A stretch of DNA of 64,000 nucleotides from Aphrophora alni (lineage: Eukaryota; Arthropoda; Insecta; Hemiptera; Aphrophoridae), in assembly GCA_963513935.1 (NCBI GenBank), contig OY740767.1, positions 83,874,060 to 83,938,059 on the forward strand, given 5' to 3'. The position numbers and the translations under genes were made by a program. Below, one piece after another: positions 10,952 through 22,734 of the stretch; the first letter of the stretch is position 1; each line of letters begins with the position of its first letter. The notes beneath the pieces are model-generated. The model was not told the origin of the DNA. It ran no database searches and saw only the letters and a list, made by a program, of their open reading frames with translations.

Positions 10952-12678
10952 GAAAGACGGAGTTAGGGTGGAGTCAGAAAAGAGGCCAGAAGGGCCTCCC
11001 GCAAAATTTTGAAAAAGGGGCAAAGGGCCAGAGGGGCCTCCAAAAGATTCTAAAGAAGGGGCCAGAAGGGCCTCCCACAAAATTTAGCAACGGGGCACGT
11101 GATAGAAACAACGCTTCATAATGCTTTAATAATCACCACTCTAGGGTGTAGCCTCCTTCGGCACTTACTTATTAAATTTTGAAATTTCTATAGCGTCTCA
11201 GCTCTTCCCACCTATCATTGGGACAAGCCCCCGACAGAAAGAGCTGAAGGATGACGCAAAGGTCGACATTGCTGTGCATGAACTGACTTTGTACTCTAAG
11301 GTACGTGGGGAAAGGGGTGGAGTGGCACCTCGGGACACCAAGAGGAGGTGACCACTCCGGGGACCAGGGGAGGGAAAGTGCATAGCACTAAGGACTTCAG
11401 GAAAAGGCCGGACTCAGAGGAAGCTCACATGCGGGAGGAGCAATTTTAATCCTCTGAACCGACCATTAAAATATACATATCAAAAATAAATAAAAATAAA
11501 ACAAAAACTCCTGAAGCCTTTTAGGTCAGATCATGCTCAGCGTCGTTATTTTTTAAACTCCTCTTCTCCCATACGAAGAGAAATTTAAACTATTCACGGC
11601 TCTTAACAATTTCCGTGAGAAAAAAGAATTTTGAAGGGTCTAAACAAATAATCCATTTGAAAAATAAACAAAGAAGCAGTATGAAACGTTGGGGAGTCAA
11701 AAAATTTTCTGCTGCGCAAAGCAGGGCTTGTAGTTGACTTAAGGTCTTATATGTGTATCTTTAATCATGTGCCCCAAAAAGGAATTTAAATTAATCAAAA
11801 AAGGTGTAAAAAAAAATTTCATCAAAATTTCTAAGTGTTAAAAAAAAAGATGTACAAAAGAAAGAAGTGTAAAAAAAAAGGTGTAGCAAAAGAGATGGTG
11901 CCAAGATGAAAGTATATAAAAGGTGACCCATGACAAAAAAAAACAAACTCCGGTTTTCTCAACCCTAAACAAACTAAATAAGGAACCAACATGTTGACCT
12001 GCTAATAAAAAAGACAAACAACCGAATAATTTAAAGAATAGACAAACAGGCCAACCATGTTGTCCTACATACAAAACTGGGCCCCTATAAATTTGGAAAA
12101 GAAAATTTAGCTCACAATGATATATTATTAAGGAGTGTTCAGCATTTCAATTTACTATTAAACAAATGCCACCATCTGCATCAACCAGTCCACTGCCATC
12201 CCGCCTATTGCTCATGATGATAAAATTAAAAAAAAAAATAAATAAAAATAATTTTCTTTCAAGATGACGAAAACAAAAAAAAATTCAAAAGCAAGCTCCG
12301 TGTTCTTTAACGGGTCCACTAATCGCAGCAAATCCACTGCCATTTTAACTGTTGCTGATAATTATTGAAAAAAAATAAACCAAGTAATTTTAAAAAAAAA
12401 TTTCTTTTAAGATGATGCAAAAAATGAAAAAGCCAGAGAAAGACTCAAGAAATATATGTAGTGTAGTTGTTGTGTATATGTGTGTGTGTAAGTATGAATT
12501 AATACAGACAAGCGAAAGAAAACTCGAGAAAATTTTTGAAGGAGATTTTGAATTTTTTTTGTTTTTTTTTTGTTTTTAACTATTTTTGGATTTTATTATT
12601 TATTAAAATTTTTTTTTGATTCCCGAATGAGCCCGCTGTCTGGATCAAATTCAGTGAATGACTAGTGTGCAGTGTTTG

Positions 12679-12732
<54 letters not shown>

Positions 12733-13103
12733 TTTAAGCAGACAAAATAATAATAAAAAAAAATTTTATCAAAATTGGTTTAGAAGTTTTTGTGTAAGTG
12801 TTTATAAAAATAAATAAATAATAAATAAAAAAGAGACTATAGATTTATAGAGATTTGAATATTTAAAATAAATAGAATAAAAAAAAATTTCATCAGCAAC
12901 AGTTGTGCAGTATTTGAAAAAGCTGCAAAACATAAAAATGAGCCTTGTTTAACAAAGATAATTTTGAATTTAAATTTAGATAGTTCCAATGCAAAATTTT
13001 GAAAATTAACTACGGTTCCAGAATTTAAAATTAACAACTCTATAATTTAATTTAACCACACTAGAATCTAGAATCAACCACGCTAGAATAGAAAATCAAC
13101 CAC

Positions 13104-13115
13104 GCTCTGCTACCA
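13104..13115 (-). promoter_or_regulatory. Primer binding site for initiator tRNA-Met, copy 2
   Basis: GCTCTGCTACCA on plus, with the same GAAACA spacer before LTR 3. This copy is next to the outermost LTR and would be the functional site of a transcript starting in LTR 3. Confidence 0.85.
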
Positions 13116-13121
13116 GAAACA

Positions 13122-15004
13122 TGTTACCAGGGGACTTAAATTTAAGAAAGGCGGAACCAAATGGTAACAATGTTTGAAAATAGAAATAAAAAAAAGACAA
13201 AGACAAATTTAGTAATTAACAAGGCTCAAGTTTATTGAACAAAAAAAGAAATTTCGACGTTTCAGATTTTATCATTTACAACTGAGAAAGACATCCTGAG
13301 ACAAAATTATCATAAACACCTTATGATTAACAATATTATATTTTAAAAAAAGATTATACGCCCTTAAAGTGAAATATTATAATTTAAAAAAAAATTAATC
13401 AATAGAGTCTGAAAATTTATCCCCCCCCCTTTTTTTTTTTAGTTTATATATTTTATAGTTACAAAATTTAACAAAAGACAATGAGCACAGCTTAACAATT
13501 AGCTGGATTATAATTAATCCAAAAAAAAAGATTATATGCCCTTAAATGTAAAAATTACAAAATAAAAAAAAAGATGAAAAGATACTGATTTTTTATTTCC
13601 CCCCCCCCCTTTTAACTTTATGAAATGATAGCTTTCTAAAACAGTTACATAATATTACTTATTTTATAAATTACTTAAATGCTATATTGGCCAATAAATA
13701 TATATATATTTTAGATAAAGAATTTATTATAAAAAAAAGAAGTTTATTTAAAAAGAAAATTTTGAATATTTAATTTTATTAATTGACGTCAATATTTTAA
13801 TTTAGAAAATAACCTCTGGGAGGTTGTTAGGACCGAAAGTTTGCATGCAGGCTCCACCCAATAATTTTTATATATTTTATAATTAATTACACAAGTCTAC
13901 ATCTAAAAGAATGTTTTAAGAAAACATATTCGCTGAAATAAATTTTAGGCACATATACAATATGAGTTTAATTAAAGTTCAATAAAGTTAGTTTTTTTCT
14001 TTTTTTTTTTTTTTTACATCACTTTTGTGCACATGAAACTGAAGCTAAGTTGGATAAAACGTGTTTTGGTTAACAGGACGAAACATGTCTAGATCTTTCG
14101 CTGTGTTTCTTCTACCAGCATATTAGCTATAGCAAAAAACATGTTTTTTAGTGTCTGTACAAAATCGGACATGTTTTAGCATTAATGTTCATTATTAAAG
14201 AAAATATCTGGTTATTTGTCAAAATCAAAGAAAATTGATTGTATAACAGAAATTCGTTAAGATTGTACTTAAAAGCTTCTTAGATGATTATAAATCTATT
14301 TATATATATTTAATTTTGTTTGAAACAAAGCTTGTATAAGACTTGCAAAGATTTGCAAAAGTCTGCAAAACGAAATTTTCTGATTTAGAACAGATTTCTT
14401 CAATTGTTTTATATTTGACATGTACAATGAGATATTTCGATCATTCAAAGTTCAACATTAGTTTGCACTTATTTCACATAATTGTTCCAAACTCAAAATG
14501 TGCCTTTACAAGATTTTGTAAAGTATGTTTTAAGAAAAGTAAATTTTTATAATCATTGAGTTTCAAAAGAACATTGAATATTAAATAAAACATGAAATAC
14601 ATATTTTAAAAATACATGATAATTAATAAATTGTTTTAAAGCATTAACAAAAATTTAATATATGATAAAATCTGTACCTGGAAAATCCTGTCGCAGTTCA
14701 CGTAAGCTTGTGCCGTGAAAACGAAAATTTACTAAACATTATAGAACTAAAACGCACAAAACTTGTAGATTAACATTGCCAAAAAACTAGGGTTGAAATT
14801 TTGAAGTCCAAGAAAGAAATTTATCTCTAACGTAGTTAAATATGGATGTCAGACATTGTGTGACTACAGGTAGACTGGCTAAAGGTTTTAGATCGGCTCG
14901 CTAACCAGCCGTTGTACTCTGTACTTAGATAGAGACGGAAGATAAGAGGCACGGCGAGTGGACTGCCGATAACAAAAATGCAGATTTATTTTATGAATGC
15001 TACA
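13122..15004 (-). repeat. LTR copy 3 (1883 bp), outermost 5' LTR on the minus strand
   Basis: It begins TGTTACC and ends GAATGCTACA. The following bases ATAATATAAA are unrelated to the internal domain. The outer ATAA matches the last four bases before LTR 1, giving the target duplication. Confidence 0.9.
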
Positions 15005-15784
15005 ATAATATAAATAATTGTTATATAAATATATATAAATTATTATTTGTATATTTTTTATTATTGGAATTTTGCTCCCGTTTCCCGGATTTTGTATTTT
15101 TTAAAGGATCAGAAATAAACTACATATTTCAATACATTAAAGCGATGTACAATAATTGACATGTTTCAAAAACAAAATATAAAATCAAAATAACAATAAT
15201 TCACGTAAAAATCACTCTTCCATTTACTTGAAATGAGCAACAAGTGTGACAGTAAATTATATAATAAAAGAAAATACACATATATCCGTTACAAGCACTA
15301 CAATGTTACCATTACCAAGAGTGGTTACATGGTACATTTTGAATGAATGTACAGATGTACATGCAACAAATGAAGTTGCTGACGTTAATTGAGTGTACGT
15401 TGTAAAAATTTTAGTATTGCTCTTATTTGTTGAGGTAAATCACTAATTCTAAACAAACCAAAACACACATTCGAATTTAAATGACATTTCACATATCAAT
15501 CGGAAATTAAAGTATGAAAACTTCCACTTTAGGAGTATCGGTTTTTGGTGAAACTAATTTAATGATTTAATTTGCTAATGACTACTGCTATGTAAACCAT
15601 ACTGTATACATAAAACTCTATAGCATAATCCTTATTAGTTAAGGCTTGGAAACATAACTGTTTTATTAATCATTTCTGTTACTATGCAAGCTTTTACTGT
15701 AAAACAGGAAACACTAGTCTATAGTCACTAACTATAGACTATATACACCATATATATAATATATATAATAAAATATATGTATAT

Positions 15785-15821
<37 letters not shown>

Positions 15822-15845
15822 ATATAATATATGAATATATAAACT
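15005..15845. other. AT-rich non-coding stretch
   Basis: No gene or recognisable element. It ends in an AT-rich zone with an (AT)n tract at 15790-15818. Confidence 0.6.
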
Positions 15846-16011
15846 CGAACACAAGATCTCACAAAAATTACGTTTCTTTAATGAAACGCGTTTATTTTAG
15901 GAGTTAAGTTATAGATTTGTTATTGTAGCTCATGTATCACTGAGGTAGGTGACTTTGTCGTTAAAACGCGTTTGATTAAATAAACGTAATTTTTGTGAGA
16001 TCTTGTGTTCG
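15846..16011. mobile_element. 166-bp MITE-like element with ~47-base terminal inverted repeats
   Basis: The left arm starts CGAACACAAGATCTCAC and runs to AAACGCGTTT (15846-15892). The right arm (about 15963-16011) is its reverse complement with two mismatches in 47 bases. A unique ~70-base centre lies between. The symmetry and size fit a small DNA-transposon derivative (MITE). The outward extension AAA-TCGAAC is shared with one mismatch, and no clear target duplication was seen. An 84-codon frame on the minus strand (15920-16174) runs across the element and is not credible as a gene. Confidence 0.75.
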
Positions 16012-17312
16012 ATTTTTTTTTTAAATTATCTAATATTATATCACAAGTCAAGTTCAATATTTGTTTATACACTAGTGTACATTTTGCTGGCACTGTAAAT
16101 TTTTTTTCGTTTAGAACAGCTGGTGTAATATTTGCATCAACGGTCTGTACAATTTTTTTCATTTTCTCATTCATTTAATTTTTATATAATAAATGCGTAA
16201 AAATAGCCAATATGAGAATTCCATGTGATAGTGAGGGTACCAAAACTGATTGTTTGAAGCAAAACTAAGGTTTGCTCGTTAGTAGGTGAACTAGTTTCTA
16301 GACCACGTAAATAATTATAATTGCAATTGACGTGTAGTTTTAATAGGTTGCCTTCAGTAGCTACCCGAGGTAATCAATATAAGTTTGACGTAAAGTCGCT
16401 GCTGTAATTAATTGTTTAACTTTATAATTTGTCTGTTTGTGTTTGTATGTTTGACAGATAGTTCTAAGACTGTAAGATCATTAGACTTAGCTTAGAAATT
16501 TCCACTCATTATGAAAGCAATTTCTTGCAATACTGTGATACGAGTTTTAATTTCCACATATCAGCAACTGGATGATTGGATTACATTTAGTCTGTTGGAA
16601 TGGATAGAAGAAATAGTGGATTATATAATTTAGATTGTGTCTGTTAGAAACTTGTAATTAAAACTGATCACAATCTGTTTGTCTTAGTCAATGTACATTT
16701 ACTTTCTTGTTTCATAACCTAACTGTAGCTATAAATTATACAGAGTTGTAAGTTGTACATTTTTAAAATCTGAATTTTTTTATTATGGGATTCGGACAAA
16801 TTTTATAATAATAATAACATATACAAAAAAATTATAGATGCCTTAACATTTTAAAACTTTTTTAACTAGAGGTTCTTACATTTTTTTGAAAATATAGGAT
16901 ATGCAATTCTAGAATTAAAACTAATCAAACAAATTCCAAAGATAAAAATGGTCTTAAATTTGTTTTAGAAAATCTCCACTTAAGCCATCTGGGGAAGGGA
17001 AAGGATGTTTTTGGTAAAGAAAATTTGGTTGTTCCATTTGACCAAAAGGTGTAGGGATGTACTAATTTTTATTTCTCTGTTGTTATATTTTCAAAACTAA
17101 TCAAGATAATTTCGTACTTTATTTACACATTATATTTAAATTGCTATACATAAGTGACATGACATTTCTAATTGTATTCCATTACGGTATCCCATTATTA
17201 GAACACATTTAATTTCAGTGTTATAATACGTCAATTAATCCTTTTTATAGGTATCTTTTACCATATACCTACGGACGTTTCAGGATTCGCGCATTATCAG
17301 GGTTAGTTAATT
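16012..17312. other. AT-rich non-coding stretch
   Basis: No gene or recognisable element seen. There are no long open frames beyond the one that crosses the MITE-like element. Confidence 0.6.
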
Positions 17313-19037
17313 TATTATAATACAGAAGTTATATATATATATTATACAATTTGGTAAAAGTAAACTATCAGTGAGTGTGTTCTGGACTACCACAAACCAT
17401 GCAGGGCGTCTAATAAAATAATATATTACAATTTTAATATTGTTTACAATATTTAATCTTACTACTTGTATGTTGTAGTGAAATGTTTAGTTCTATGAAT
17501 GTTGACTATAGTTTATTCAAATGTACAATGCTTAGATACATGTCTTGACCTAGATTGTAACTTTGTTCTGCGTTTAGAGAAACCATAATTATTTCAAAAC
17601 ATGTCGGCAATAAAAGCTGCTATTTCTGAGGAATTTACTAGGTGGAGTTCCACCTCCTATTAAATTTGGATTTGTGACACAATAAGAATACATAATGATA
17701 GAATGATCAAACAACAGTTGGCACACCAAATCAAATTTAATCGGAATTTGAAGGATACAACAACTTCTTTAACAGGATTTAAAAACAATGTTTTTGTGCA
17801 GTAAAGTTCTAAAATAACTTACACGCGTTTCTTGCATTTTAAAATCTAGGCAATTATGAACAAATAACAAGAAAATTTGTGACAAAATTTGTGAGAATAA
17901 TTGATCTCTTAAATAATATATTTTCGTAAATATGTCTAACTCTACATCACTTTTGTATGTTTTTAGGGTTATTGGTTTTTTTTTGGTTTTTTTTTTCCAC
18001 AAGCAAATGTAGACAAGTAATTATACAAAAAGCAAAACAAGTGTTTTCCCCCGTAGTTCTCAAGGTTACATAAAAATAATTACAACAATCATTTGGTTTA
18101 AGTTTAAATAAAGTGTTTGTTTTGTGCCTTCTTTTTATTATTTTGTTTTTATTTATTCTATTTATTCTTAATTTATTTGCATGATAAAATTGTAAACGAT
18201 CTATACTTTATACTTTTAAAGTAATAAGAAGGTTCTTTTATTTTTACTTTTTCACATATACGTAGATATGTGATCGTTTAAAAAGCTAAGTTGTCTTTTA
18301 TAAGTTCAAAATGTTGTGTTTGGATTGATGATAGTAATTCATCTGTACAGTGTTCTACAACCCAAACGAGTGGACCGATGTTGATCAAATTTGTTTGTAC
18401 ACATATTTTAGCAATATTTACAGGCATTTTTTTCATTTTCTTGGTCTAAGACTATCGATTTTTTTCTTAAAAATTGGTTTCAACAATTTTTATTACATTA
18501 TGCTAATCTGTAGCAACTAAGAACTTAAAAAAGAAATGTCACCAACTCCCTAACAAAAAACAGTTCATGGTTAAAAAAATACTAATTTATCAAACTTGGT
18601 TCTATCTATTTTGGTGGAATTTGTAAACTAGAATGAATAATGAAATAATCACCTAGACGAATATGTACGTCAAAGCTAAAGCAATAAAAACTTGAAGCAA
18701 CGTTATTGAGCCAATAATTGTGAATCTAATAAATATATAAATATTTATCAAACTACTTTTTATAAAAATTAAATGATAAAGAGGCATTGTACTTTTGAAT
18801 AAACTATAGTCAACATTCATATCACTGAACTTTTCTCTACAACATACAAGTAGTAAGATTAAATATTGTATACAATATTAAAATTTATATATATATATAA
18901 TTTTATTAGAGGCTCTGCATGGTTCGTGGTAGTCCACCAGAACACATTCACTGATACACTTGTACTTTACTTCTACCAAATTGTATAGTATAACTCCAAC
19001 AAAATCAATAGACTATACATATATCTGTATTACAATA
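17313..19037. mobile_element. ~1.7-kb element with long (~220-bp) inverted arms
   Basis: The left arm (about 17313-17529) contains GAGTGTGTTCTGGACTACCA, an internal AATATTGTTTACAATATTTA and GTTGACTATAGTTTATTCAA. The right arm (about 18784-19037) is the diverged reverse complement, with some length changes in its AT-rich parts. The inner edge is sharp on both sides (GTACAATG / CATTGTAC), and the loop is ~1.25 kb. This is the layout of a fold-back or long-TIR DNA element. The loop has no transposase; the only frame (17769-18002 -) is lysine-rich at the start and unrecognised. Two separate copies of one repeat inserted in opposite orientation would look the same. Confidence 0.6.
17530..18783. 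other. Loop of the inverted-arm element, no gene seen
   Basis: AT-rich sequence with no recognisable transposase or other domain. Confidence 0.5.
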
Positions 19038-20149
19038 ACCCATTCTTCCGGAAGAAATACACGGCGAGAAACAAAGTAAAGACAAAATGCTTCTTTTTTT
19101 CCATTTGTTTGGTTGACAGAGACAAATATTTTTGGACAGTATTTGATTTTATTAATTGCTGTAAGAGAAAGCTTGTGCAATGTATTTCCAAAGTTTATTT
19201 TATTATTATTAATTCAAATAAAATAATGTAGTTATTTAAATGCAATGACGAAGTTTATTTGAGCCAAGAAACATTTCTCCGTGTTGCGATCCGTAGGAGG
19301 GCAAATTTGTCATGTAATACATTCCATGGTGGGACAGAAGTGGTATTTAATTAAATTTCAATGTTGGTCTGACTTTAGACGTTCACAGCTGACATGTTTA
19401 GACCTATTATTCACAGCTTATTACATCAGTTACGAAAGCTAATTGACAAACACCTTGATCGTATTGTCCTGTCTGTCCACACGTCTATTGATGACCTGAC
19501 ACAACTCCAAATACGCTATTGTCTAGGGCGCGCTCGATGACTGTGCTGGCTCTTTTCATAAATGACATATCCTTGTCCTAAATTTTTAATATAAAGTAAT
19601 TAGCTAATTATATGCCAACACAATTGCTATAAATCAATCTTGTTTGTCTTGTTTTATTATTTCATGGCTTAACATTTTCATGGTGGGAAAATGGACTATA
19701 ACAATAATAATATCTTTTAGTGTAACGTGCTTTAGGTGAGTATCCTCTGTACGGTAGTAAACTGCTCTCAGTTTATACGTAATCCTTTGGTAAAGAACGG
19801 GTCTTGATGTTTCTATTTAATCAATTAAAATTATTTGTTCCAATTACTTTTTGCATAAATTAGTTATTTCTTTTTAAATTCTTTTTCTGTCAATGTAACC
19901 AGTACAGGGCTCGACTTCCACTAATGATGTCAAACTTCAACCCATATCTTAAAATCCCAAATAAGTCCAACATTAAAATTAGGCATATAACAAACTTTTT
20001 AAATTAAGAGTATATTTTGGAAAATCAAGTACTACAAACCTGTGTGAAATTATAACTGAGCACTAAATTTATATATATAAGTTTCATAAAAAAACTAAAG
20101 AGAAATAACAATTACAATACATTTGAGAGCCTCTTTTCACTCTCGCTTT
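19038..20149. other. Non-coding stretch before the mariner relic
   Basis: No gene recognised. It holds a perfect 14-base palindrome TTCTTCCGGAAGAA at 19044-19057. A moderately GC-richer patch at ~19430-19560 could not be assigned. Confidence 0.5.
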
Positions 20150-20326
20150 TTAATTACGAGAGGTTATTTTTTTAACTAAGAACCGTTTGCGCAAAGCAAC
20201 CGCGCAGGCTGTCACGTGACGCCCGCTCAAGATTAGCCACTCTTGCTCAGTCCCCAACTATGCAGTCAGTTGATTTCATGTCTCTGCCACTGTTGGTTCT
20301 ATCGTAACACTGTTTTGTTTGTCGCC

Positions 20327-21442
20327 ATGTTAATCAATAAACCCGCCGATTGTGAAGTGCGCTCGGTTATTCGGTTTTTAAAGGCAAAACAAGGTCGTCC
20401 CGCGCAAATTCACCGGCAGCTTGTTGAAGTTTATGGTAAAGGTGTAATGAATGACAGTAATGTGCGTAAATGGTGTAGGCTTTTCAACGAAGGAAGAACA
20501 AATGTTCATGTTGAAGAACGATATGGGCGACCACCTGTCATTGATGAAGACTTGACAAAAAAAGTTGACGAAGATTAACAACAAGGTTGATGAGACAAAA
20601 CCGGCGCTTATCGATGGACAAGCTTCATGAAAATTTCCACAAGTTTCAAGATCGGTTGTTTATCACATTGTTTCCGACAAACTGCATTACAAAAAAATTT
20701 GTGCGATATGGGTGCCAAAAATGTTGACAGAAGAACACAAAAAGAAGCGTTTGGTACATTATTTGTCATTATTGGAGCGCTACAATAACAGTGGTGACGA
20801 GTTCTTGAATCATATTGTTAAACCGCAGGTTCAACCCACCGGTTCAATCATACCCACCGGTGATGAAACGTGGGTAGCATACTACACTACAGAGACTAAA
20901 CGTCAATCCAGTGAATAGCATCACTCAAATTCACCGACGAAACCACGAAAATTCAAACAAGAACATTCAACACGGAAAATCATGGCCACGGTCTTTTGGG
21001 ATCGGATAGGCGTTCTTCTGATTGACTTTCTGCCAAGAGGAATGACCATAAATGCTGAGGGATATTGCGAAACACTAACATGCTTAGGCGCGCTATTCAA
21101 AACTGCCGGCGAGGACTTCTGTCTAGCGGCGTCGTGCTGCTTCAGGATAACGCTCGGCCTCACGCTGCAACAATGACCAAGACGCAACTGGCCAACTTTC
21201 GTTGGGAATTACTGGACTATCCCCCCTACAGCCCTGTCCTGGCACCATCAGACTTTCATGCGTTTCCTAAACTCAAAGAATATCTTGGTGAAAAGCGATT
21301 TGAAAATGATGACGTGTTGAAAGAAACTGTTACTAACTGGTTAAATGCTCAGGCGGCAGAGTTCTATAATGAGGGGATCCAAAAGCTAGTGCCACGACTT
21401 AAAAAATGCTTAGATATTATTGGCGACTATGTAGAAAAGTAA
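20327..21442 (+). pseudogene. Mariner transposase pseudogene (DD34D)
   Basis: Cut-and-paste transposase of the Tc1/mariner superfamily. It starts at ATG 20327 (MLINKPADCEVRSVI), with the N-terminal helix-turn-helix region (IHRQLVEVYG...VRKWCRLF) and the linker GRPPV. It continues with WVPKML, the catalytic blocks TGDETW, LLQDNARPH and LAPSDFH, and the C-terminal GDYVEK and stop. The second and third catalytic Asp are 34 residues apart, diagnostic of mariner. The three catalytic Asp codons survive. The gene is broken by a frameshift near 20570, TGA at 20628, a TAG at 20916 where this family usually has Trp (QSSE-stop-HHS), and a second frameshift near 21083. There is also an in-frame ~36-base insertion just before TGDETW. 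It cannot make an active protein. Confidence 0.93.
20820..20855 (+). repeat. In-frame insertion with repeated CCCACCGGT in the mariner relic
   Basis: The conserved step from FLNHIV to TGDETW is interrupted by about 12 extra codons. The inserted DNA contains GGTTCAA...CCACC twice, and CCCACCGGT occurs at 20835-20843 and again at 20853-20861. This suggests slippage or local duplication during decay. Confidence 0.7.
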
Positions 21443-21445
21443 AAA

Positions 21446-22458
21446 TATGTTCATACTTAAGTTTTTGATACAATGTTACGTATCACGTAATTTAGATTAA
21501 AATATAATAATACTTTGGAATTAAATTAATTTTGAGTTTTTCGGAATATTTGTTATTGAAATAACGTATGACAATCATTCTTAACCTCTTGTTTTACATG
21601 ATCATTTTTTGGATAACCTAAATCAAATTGAAAATTGTAATTTAATAGACAATGCTACAGAGAGTCCTATAAGTAGACATTAAACAGGAAATAATCTCAA
21701 TATGTTCCTAATGACAAGAAGCGCCTAGAAATATTTCCTCGCTATTTGTTCTAAAATGACATAGTCGAGAAACTACTGAATGAGTCATAACCTGTAAACT
21801 AAATATTTATTTCAGAACTTCTACATTACATACATAGGAAACTGTAGTGTTAGAAAACTTGACATAAAACAGGTGTGATCAGTAATGCCATGCAACGCAC
21901 TGGGGCCATAAAGTAATATACAAATACGAATATCCACAATCATAATAGTAATTATTTAATTATTCATTGCGTTCAAACTGTTTGTAGTAATATAACAGAT
22001 TAAATATGATTTTTTTTAAATAGTAAATTTTCCGTTTGTTAAAAAATACTTAAATATTTAAAATAGTTTGAAAAACGTGAATTACAGGCTAAAATAAAAG
22101 TTTCTTCCCACTTTCCGAGATTCCTCAGGAGCCACTTGAAAATTTGGATCTTTTTAAAATAATAACAGACATCTGTTGTGTTAACGAGTGTTTACACTCA
22201 TGTAATAATTAATAAAGTGTGAACATTATATGATTGTTTCCAAATAGCATTACGATTGTTAAAACAGCTAAATTTAATGACAGAAAACAATGTACCAATT
22301 TTTCAGAGAAATAAAAAGGTAATTTTTAAAAGGTCCAGAAATAATATAGTTTTTCAATTTCATTTTCTTTTGAATTGATAAAAAAAATAACGTTTATATA
22401 TGAAATTTTAAGTTCCTGTCATTTTTCATCATATTCAGTTAAAGGTTTTTCCCCAAAG
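21446..22458. other. AT-rich non-coding stretch
   Basis: No gene or element recognised. Confidence 0.6.
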
Positions 22459-22734
22459 ATGAAAATTAAATTTTACATATTTCTAACTGTATTAATGACA
22501 ATTATTTATAGTGAAGCAATATTATTACTTAAAATATGTCTATTAGAATCTTGTTTTGTTTTGAATCTTGTTAAAAAGCTTAATAAAAAAAGTCGCAAAT
22601 TTTTCAAACAAGCCAAAAGTATAGCTTTAATAAAATTAGATATACTATCAAATAACAAAAACAATAAAAGTAAGTTTGTATTTGAAAATAATTACTTCAG
22701 GTCATTCCCCTCACTCTGTATCAATTGCGGTTAG
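22459..22734 (+). CDS. Possible short secreted peptide or first exon (91 codons)
   Basis: From ATG 22459 the frame starts MKIKFYIFLTVLMTIIYSEA: a basic residue, a hydrophobic core and a small residue at the end, a plausible signal peptide of ~20 residues. The remainder is lysine- and asparagine-rich with cysteines in CLLESC and CINC, and matches no family I know. The frame stays open upstream to ~22375, but the signal-like start argues for 22459. Inside the frame, at 22670-22675, is a good splice-donor sequence GTAAGT, so a first exon ending near 22669 is another reading. Low-complexity AT-rich DNA makes hydrophobic chance frames common, so confidence is low. Confidence 0.2.
   Translation: MKIKFYIFLTVLMTIIYSEAILLLKICLLESCFVLNLVKKLNKKSRKFFKQAKSIALIKLDILSNNKNNKSKFVFENNYFRSFPSLCINCG

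Larger units (their letters stand above)
10939..13121 (-). other. Internal domain copy 2
   Basis: 2183 bases, the same length as copy 1 and apparently the same sequence, including the GC-rich segment, the GGCC tandem repeat and the (AT)n tract. No coding domain is recognised. The identical length of the two internal domains is what a duplicated unit, rather than two independent insertions, would give. Confidence 0.8.
4990..15004 (-). mobile_element. Tandem non-autonomous LTR retrotransposon (LTR-internal-LTR-internal-LTR)
   Basis: Three near-identical LTRs (4990-6873, 9057-10938, 13122-15004) alternate with two identical-length internal domains (6874-9056, 10939-13121; 2183 bases each), so the repeat period is about 4065. 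Each LTR has TG...CA ends. The 4-base direct repeat ATAA lies just outside both ends (before 4990, after 15004), as expected for integrase-made target duplications. On the minus strand a 12-base match to the 3' end of initiator tRNA-Met forms the primer site, and a G-rich purine run abuts the other LTR, which fixes the orientation. No protease, RT, RNase H or integrase frame is visible, so it probably depends on a related full-length element (LARD-like by structure). In the stretches I compared, copies differ only in homopolymer length, suggesting recent activity. The extra unit could come from unequal recombination between LTRs, tandem integration, or an assembly error. Confidence 0.9.
20150..21445 (+). 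mobile_element. Decayed mariner (DD34D) transposon
   Basis: A single-ORF mariner element around the transposase pseudogene at 20327-21442. The GC-richer leader before the start codon (about 20180-20326) looks like mariner 5' untranslated sequence. I could not find convincing matching terminal inverted repeats on the two sides, so the outer limits are approximate and the ends may be lost. Confidence 0.75.

Noticed and set aside
4990..15004. Satellite DNA with a 4-kb monomer
   Set aside because: TG...CA ends, target duplication, tRNA primer site and purine tract show it is an LTR element in tandem.
15920..16174. 84-codon minus-strand frame
   Set aside because: It runs through the inverted-repeat element and has no recognisable motif.
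20378..20584. Minus-strand frames at 20378-20584 and 20921-21187
   Set aside because: They are antisense shadows of the mariner transposase.
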